DNA of 64,000 bases from Zhongshania aliphaticivorans (GTDB taxonomy: Bacteria > Pseudomonadota > Gammaproteobacteria > Pseudomonadales > Spongiibacteraceae): contig NZ_CACSIJ010000015.1 of assembly GCF_902705855.1 (NCBI RefSeq), positions 280,232 to 344,231 of the forward strand, given 5' to 3'. Positions 61,804 through 64,000 of this stretch are shown here, piece by piece. Numbering within the stretch: the first letter of the stretch is position 1; each line of letters begins with the position of its first letter. Below the pieces are notes generated by a model that did no database searches, was not told where the DNA came from, and was given only the letters and a program-made list of their open reading frames with translations. The position numbers and the translations under genes were made by a program.

Positions 61804-62775
61804 TCATGCGCTCCGCAAACTCACTTCACCGCCACTGAATATACGCTCACCGTCAGCGGTCATTAACACCAAGCCTCCACTACGATCCAAGCCTGACACC
61901 ACCCCCTCAATGAAAGTATCACCCAACTGAACCTTAACATCACGACCAGCAAAGGCATCATACCGACACCATTCATCTCGGTGAACAGCAAACCCGCCAA
62001 CCAAGAACTCTTTGTAGACCAAATGCAGTGATGACATTAATTCCGCCACTAATTTGTTGCGGTCTACGGCGCCGACTATCTGCGACAAATCAGTCCAAGG
62101 CTGCGAAATCGCATCGGTATTCGAGCCCCTCATATCAACATTTAACCCAACTCCAACTATCACTTGGCAAACGCCGGCGGGATCCCCCTGCATCTCCAAC
62201 AAAATTCCAGCCAGCTTTTTGTTTTCGTACAGTATGTCATTGGGCCATTTAAGCCCTAAACCACTAACACCAAATTTGGTAATCGCTCGAACAATGGCAA
62301 GACCAACCGACAAGCTAAGCCCCTCAAGAGCAGAAGCCCCAGACTGAAACTCCCAGACTTGGGACATATACACATTACGTCCAAATGGACTTTGCCACTC
62401 GCGACCGCGACGGCCTCGGCCGGCGGTCTGCTGCTCAGCGAGACAGCAATAGCCCCTGCCATATCCTTCTCTAATAGCATCCCCTGCCGCATTATTCGTT
62501 GAGTCTATTAATGGGAAAATATCGAACTGACCTATAGCTAAATTTGCCGCCGAACTTAAAGACGCACGAATTTTGCCGCTATCCAATAAATCTAAACCCC
62601 CAACCAAACGGTAGCCGCGACCTTTTATTGACTCGATTTCTAAATCAAAACTTTCCAATTTTTGTAGCTGCTTCCACACCGCAGCCCGACTAATACCAAG
62701 CTGGCTGCCAATCTCTTCGCCAGAGTGATACTCGCCATCAGCCAATATATTTAATAATTCCACGAAGCCACGCAC
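61804..62775 (-). CDS. birA: Bifunctional biotin-[acetyl-CoA carboxylase] ligase / biotin operon repressor
   Basis: A 323-residue protein. An N-terminal winged-helix domain, with EEIGSQLGISRAAVWKQLQK at residues about 20-39, binds the biotin operator. The central ligase domain has the ATP/biotin loop GRGRRGREW and LKWPNDILYENKKLAGIL. The C-terminal domain (VQLGDTFIEGVVSGLDRSGG) is SH3-like. The two-domain form implies a repressor function. The start is GTG at 62775; a GTG at 62763 is also possible. It is divergent from the BON gene. Confidence 0.94.
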   Translation of the reverse strand: MRGFVELLNILADGEYHSGEEIGSQLGISRAAVWKQLQKLESFDLEIESIKGRGYRLVGGLDLLDSGKIRASLSSAANLAIGQFDIFPLIDSTNNAAGDAIREGYGRGYCCLAEQQTAGRGRRGREWQSPFGRNVYMSQVWEFQSGASALEGLSLSVGLAIVRAITKFGVSGLGLKWPNDILYENKKLAGILLEMQGDPAGVCQVIVGVGLNVDMRGSNTDAISQPWTDLSQIVGAVDRNKLVAELMSSLHLVYKEFLVGGFAVHRDEWCRYDAFAGRDVKVQLGDTFIEGVVSGLDRSGGLVLMTADGERIFSGGEVSLRSA

Positions 62776-62977
62776 CCAACTACCGTTTAGAAGCGCTAGA
62801 TAATATCAGAATATGATCACTCTTGGCGGTACTGGAGAAATTGACAAATTTCTAGCCTCTTCTACTTTTAGCTAATTACACGATAAATCCATTATTAAAA
62901 GTAGCTCGTATTAACACCAAGCGCGCGAAATACCCACGCAGCGTCCTCTTCATATAATGAATACAGGAGTAGTAATT
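62776..62977. other. Divergent birA/BON intergenic region
   Basis: A 202-bp interval with the birA start at one end and a TATAAT at 62953-62958, 20 nt before the BON gene start. No good -35 was found for it. AGGAG at 62965-62969 precedes the BON ATG by 8 nt. Confidence 0.4.
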
Positions 62978-63313
62978 ATGAAACTCAAAATGATCGGCTT
63001 TGCTACTGCCATCACTCTCCTTAGCAGCGGCCCTACATATGCAAACCAAAGCCACGAAACAAATACCGTATATGTACAAGCCGGCTCCTATATCGGCCCA
63101 CAATCAAGCGAAGACCAGCGATTAGTGAGCGAATTAATTAAGCAAATACAGTCAGACCACAAGCTGTCTGGCCAATTAGAACTGACTAGTCGGAATGGAA
63201 GCGTCGCTATTACAGGCAGAGTGGCCGAAGTGACGATGATTTACCGCGTTGTAGAAATTATTAAACGCAACTCGTCAGTAAAAAATATTGATGTTCGCCA
63301 GCTAGACACCTGA
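62978..63313 (+). CDS. Secreted BON domain protein
   Basis: A 111-residue protein with a signal peptide: MKLKMIGFATAITLLSSGPT followed by YA-NQ at a likely cleavage site around residue 22. The rest resembles one BON domain (LVSELIKQIQSDHKLSGQLE, NGSVAITGRVAEVTMIYRVV, VKNIDVRQL), a periplasmic phospholipid- or protein-binding fold. AGGAG lies 8 nt before the ATG at 62978. Its TGA stop merges with a tandem repeat. It stands alone; function unknown, perhaps envelope stress. Confidence 0.8.
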   Translation: MKLKMIGFATAITLLSSGPTYANQSHETNTVYVQAGSYIGPQSSEDQRLVSELIKQIQSDHKLSGQLELTSRNGSVAITGRVAEVTMIYRVVEIIKRNSSVKNIDVRQLDT

Positions 63314-63356
63314 ACGCAGAACGCAGAACGCAGAACGCAGAACGCAGAACGCAGAA
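63312..63356. repeat. Tandem repeat of the heptamer GAACGCA
   Basis: Six exact copies and three more bases, starting at the second base of the BON gene stop codon. The array is noncoding as drawn. A change in copy number would not affect the protein. Confidence 0.95.
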
Positions 63357-63550
63357 GCATGCTCGGCTTCGAGTAAAGTCTCGTCAAGCTTTCTTAGCGA
63401 ACTATATTAATATTTGTAAACACCCTGCAAGCGCTGAGCGGTTTTGGCCTTTGCGTCTCCCGTCTAGCACTCTGCTATATGGGACTAGCAAGCGCCTTGG
63501 TTGAGATCTACGTAGGGGATCGCCTGGTGGAATCCACTTCCAGAGCCCCA
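63357..63550. other. Intergenic stretch after the heptamer repeat
   Basis: About 190 bp with no convincing open frame. An inverted repeat around GTGGAATCCAC (near 63522-63532) is visible. I could not assign a function. Confidence 0.4.
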
Positions 63551-63551
63551 T

Positions 63552-63583
63552 AAAAAAACCCGAGACTCGTTAGAATCTCGGGT
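63552..63583 (-). terminator. Second downstream terminator of the rrn operon
   Basis: ACCCGAGA (63558-63565) and TCTCGGGT (63576-63583) pair around a 10-nt loop; on the minus strand seven T residues follow. It lies about 200 nt past the 5S gene and would act on read-through rRNA transcripts. Confidence 0.8.
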
Positions 63584-63603
63584 CAGTGTGGCCTTTATGC
63601 CCT

Positions 63604-63694
63604 GTGGGTACGCGACCATAGGGAGTGCTGTGGCCATTTAAATTAAAGCCTGGCGACAGCGTGGCCCGCGAGCGTTAGCGAGTGCTGTGGCCAT
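63604..63694. repeat. Pair of 34-nt related units
   Basis: Units at 63604-63637 and 63661-63694 begin with GTGG and end with the same 15 bases (GAGTGCTGTGGCCAT) with equal internal length but different middles. The first contains a hairpin CCCTGTGG/CCATAGGG (63600-63623, one G-U). Confidence 0.7.
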
Positions 63695-63698
63695 GACC

Positions 63699-63727
63699 GT
63701 TGGGCATCGCCAGTTGCCCAACTTTTT
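63699..63727 (+). terminator. Plus-strand terminator downstream of the repeat units
   Basis: GTTGGGCA and TGCCCAAC form a perfect 8-bp stem with an 8-nt loop and are followed by TTTTT on the plus strand. It could end a transcript from the BON gene or an unannotated RNA. Confidence 0.75.
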
Positions 63728-63741
63728 AGATTCCACAAAGT

Positions 63742-63776
63742 AAAATGCCCCAACCGAATTCGGCTGGGGCATTTTT
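63742..63776. terminator. Terminator directly after 5S rRNA
   Basis: AATGCCCCA...TGGGGCATT encloses CCGAATTCGG and is flanked by A- and T-runs on both sides, so it can act in both directions. It lies about 8-40 nt past the 5S gene on the minus strand. Confidence 0.88.
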
Positions 63777-63783
63777 ATTTAGA

Positions 63784-63902
63784 AGCCTGGCGATGACCTA
63801 CTCTCGCATGGGGAAACCCCAAACTACCATCGGCGATGACACGTTTCACTTCTGAGTTCGGGATGGGATCAGGTGGTACCATGTCTCTATGGTCGCCAGG
63901 CA
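63784..63902 (-). rRNA. rrf: 5S ribosomal RNA
   Basis: About 119 nt: the minus strand opens TGCCTGGCGACCATAGAG and ends GTCATCGCCAGGC, forming the terminal stem. It includes the conserved CCGAACTCAGAAGTGAAA and GCGAGAGTAGG. It is the last gene of a rrn operon that continues beyond the right edge. Confidence 0.97.
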
Positions 63903-64000
63903 AACTGGCTTGGCTAAATGAGATGTCTTACGTACTTGCGTACTGCGTCATTTAATCCAAATAGGGCGGTAAACGACCTCCACGGATGGAGGAAGTGCCT
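63903..64000 (-). other. Spacer between 23S and 5S rRNA (partial)
   Basis: About 98 nt upstream of 5S on the minus strand. TAAATGA (63915-63921) pairs with TCATTTA (63948-63954), and CCTCCA/TGGAGG (63977-63992) closes a UCCG (UNCG-class) tetraloop on the transcript. These are probably RNase III/E processing structures. The 23S end is not in the window. Confidence 0.6.

Noticed and set aside
63312..63356. CRISPR-like array
   Set aside because: The units are 7 bases with no spacers and no cas genes nearby, so it is a simple tandem repeat.

Overview
The window is a housekeeping stretch of a gammaproteobacterial chromosome. The evidence is FabA/FabB unsaturated fatty acid synthesis, IspB, a Pseudomonas-like order of the joined beta, str, S10, spc and alpha ribosomal operons, and tRNA-Thr-Tyr-Gly-Thr-tufB-tRNA-Trp-secE-nusG ahead of rplK. 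Protein style is closest to Pseudomonadales/Cellvibrionales relatives. That placement is an inference from the translated sequences, not from a search.

Layout. 1-8.65 kb is a lipooligosaccharide/LPS core assembly block: a cut-off methyltransferase, glycosyltransferases of families 2, 25 and 4 plus one CgeB-like, a YrbL-family protein, an ELM1/GtrOC1-like protein and an LpxL-type acyltransferase. 8.8-17.9 kb holds dgkA, rpsT, proB, obgE, rpmA, rplU, ispB, pgi, a phosphomannomutase/phosphoglucomutase and galU; the last two feed sugar nucleotides to the envelope genes. 18.2-20.0 kb is fabA-fabB. 20.0-22.6 kb is an overlapping moeA-moaB operon led by a degenerate RmlD-like protein. 22.8-27.8 kb has ssb, a YajR-like MFS transporter and divergent uvrA. 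27.9-58.3 kb is one nearly unbroken minus-strand run of transcription and translation genes (rplQ back to secE). It is followed upstream by tRNA-Trp, tufB and four tRNA genes. 60.4-62.8 kb carries a SPOR protein, coaX and birA. 63.0 kb has a small secreted BON protein, then about 470 bp without a gene but full of repeats and hairpins, then the 5S rRNA gene of a minus-strand rrn operon whose other genes lie beyond the right edge.

No novel multi-gene system, mobile element, CRISPR array or defence locus was found. The points most worth a second look are: a 10-residue insertion in both EF-Tu copies, with a sharp gene-conversion boundary; the structured, repeat-bearing interval between the BON gene and 5S rRNA, which has terminators in both directions; a reductase-like protein in the molybdopterin operon that has lost its cofactor and catalytic motifs; alternative hairpins ahead of the L10 leader; a short S10 leader; and inverted repeats ahead of fabA. 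Many start codons were moved from the longest reading frame using ribosome binding sites, family N-termini or promoter positions; each choice is explained in its entry.
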